64,000 nt of DNA from Arcobacter ellisii (GTDB lineage Bacteria > Campylobacterota > Campylobacteria > Campylobacterales > Arcobacteraceae), in the NCBI RefSeq assembly GCF_003544915.1, contig NZ_CP032097.1, forward strand, positions 248,001-312,000. Direction: 5' to 3'. The translations under genes and the position numbers were made by a program. Shown here in pieces: positions 63,864 to 64,000 of this stretch (position 1 is the first letter of the stretch; the number at the start of each line of letters is the position of its first letter). Under the pieces are notes generated by a model, which was given only the letters and a program-made list of their open reading frames with translations, searched no databases and had not been told where the DNA came from.

Positions 63864-64000
63864 ATGCCACATTTACAGTTTGAAATAAATAAAAAAGTAT
63901 CATATGAATCAAAAGAGATTTTCGTAAATGAGATAAGAAAAACTTTTAGTGAAGTTATGGATACAGGAACTGACCATATTGCTGTTAGTTTAAGAGAGTA
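63864..64000 (+). CDS. Tautomerase-like protein (5' part, runs off the window)
   Basis: It begins MPHLQFEINK, so a Pro follows the initiator Met. This is the catalytic N-terminal proline of the 4-oxalocrotonate tautomerase/MIF superfamily. The visible part (about 45 residues) has the beta-alpha pattern of that fold, with RKTFSEVMDTGTDHIAVSLRE. SD AAGGA lies 7 bases upstream. It is 12 bases after the dehydrogenase stop, so the two are probably cotranscribed. The 3' end is outside the window. Confidence 0.7.
   Translation, partial: MPHLQFEINKKVSYESKEIFVNEIRKTFSEVMDTGTDHIAVSLRE

Overview
The window looks like chromosome from an AT-rich member of the Campylobacterota, most probably Arcobacteraceae (Arcobacter/Aliarcobacter type). 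The reasons are strongly A/T-biased codon use, histidine kinases of the HQWRQPL class, a Na+-pumping oxaloacetate decarboxylase operon in gamma-alpha-beta order, and an abundance of chemoreceptors. This is an inference from gene content; there is no rRNA in the window.

Layout. (1) 1-5922 holds signalling genes: the tail of a chemoreceptor with a CheR/CheB-type C-terminal tether, an unknown 204-aa protein, a CheA-like protein that has lost its phosphotransfer domain, a chemoreceptor with a periplasmic CxxCH haem site, an OmpR-type regulator and a GGDEF protein. (2) 6088-10677 holds a serine recombinase and a Y-family DNA polymerase gene split by a complete IS21-family element with a 6-bp target duplication. 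(3) 10697-23377 is an accessory island. It contains small membrane proteins, lipoproteins, three small DNA-binding proteins, two tyrosine recombinases, a DUF4143 ATPase, an unrecognised four-gene operon and a 521-aa orphan beside the integrase. It ends in a 55-nt 3' fragment of tRNA-Leu(UAG), the likely integration scar. Three regulatory gaps in the island share an 11-bp palindrome (TCTA-N3-TAGA) placed over strong promoters, which suggests one repressor and one regulon.

(4) 23387-37181 is core-like: tRNA-Gly, tRNA-Arg, tRNA-Gly, then oadB-oadA-oadG (reverse), an AraC/GyrI-type regulator, a Na+/Ca2+ antiporter, an Aat-like protein, a His/Tyr-rich secreted protein, a PLD-helicase, a PsiE-like membrane protein, and a two-component system whose kinase has two Venus-flytrap sensor domains.

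(5) 37357-60872 is a type I secretion and giant adhesin locus: TolC-like outer-membrane protein, LapB-like ABC exporter with a catalytically dead C39-like domain, HlyD/LapC-like adaptor, and a 5715-aa surface adhesin. The adhesin has a LapA-like retention module with an Ala-Ala-Gly-rich candidate cleavage site, 29 tandem 408-bp repeats that look identical at DNA level, a vWFA domain near the tip and a C-terminal secretion region. A soluble histidine kinase follows it. No LapD or LapG gene lies in the window. (6) 60957-64000 holds transketolase, a beta-hydroxyacid dehydrogenase and the start of a tautomerase-like gene.

How parts fit: the two-component system at 34035-37181 is divergent from the secretion operon and is the obvious candidate to control it. 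The exporter, adaptor and TolC would move the adhesin to the surface. The retention module would hold it in the outer membrane until a protease elsewhere in the genome releases it. The best candidates for something undescribed are the palindrome-controlled island regulon with its tiny membrane proteins (10697-15627), the unknown operon 18424-20134, and the 521-aa protein at 20399-21964.
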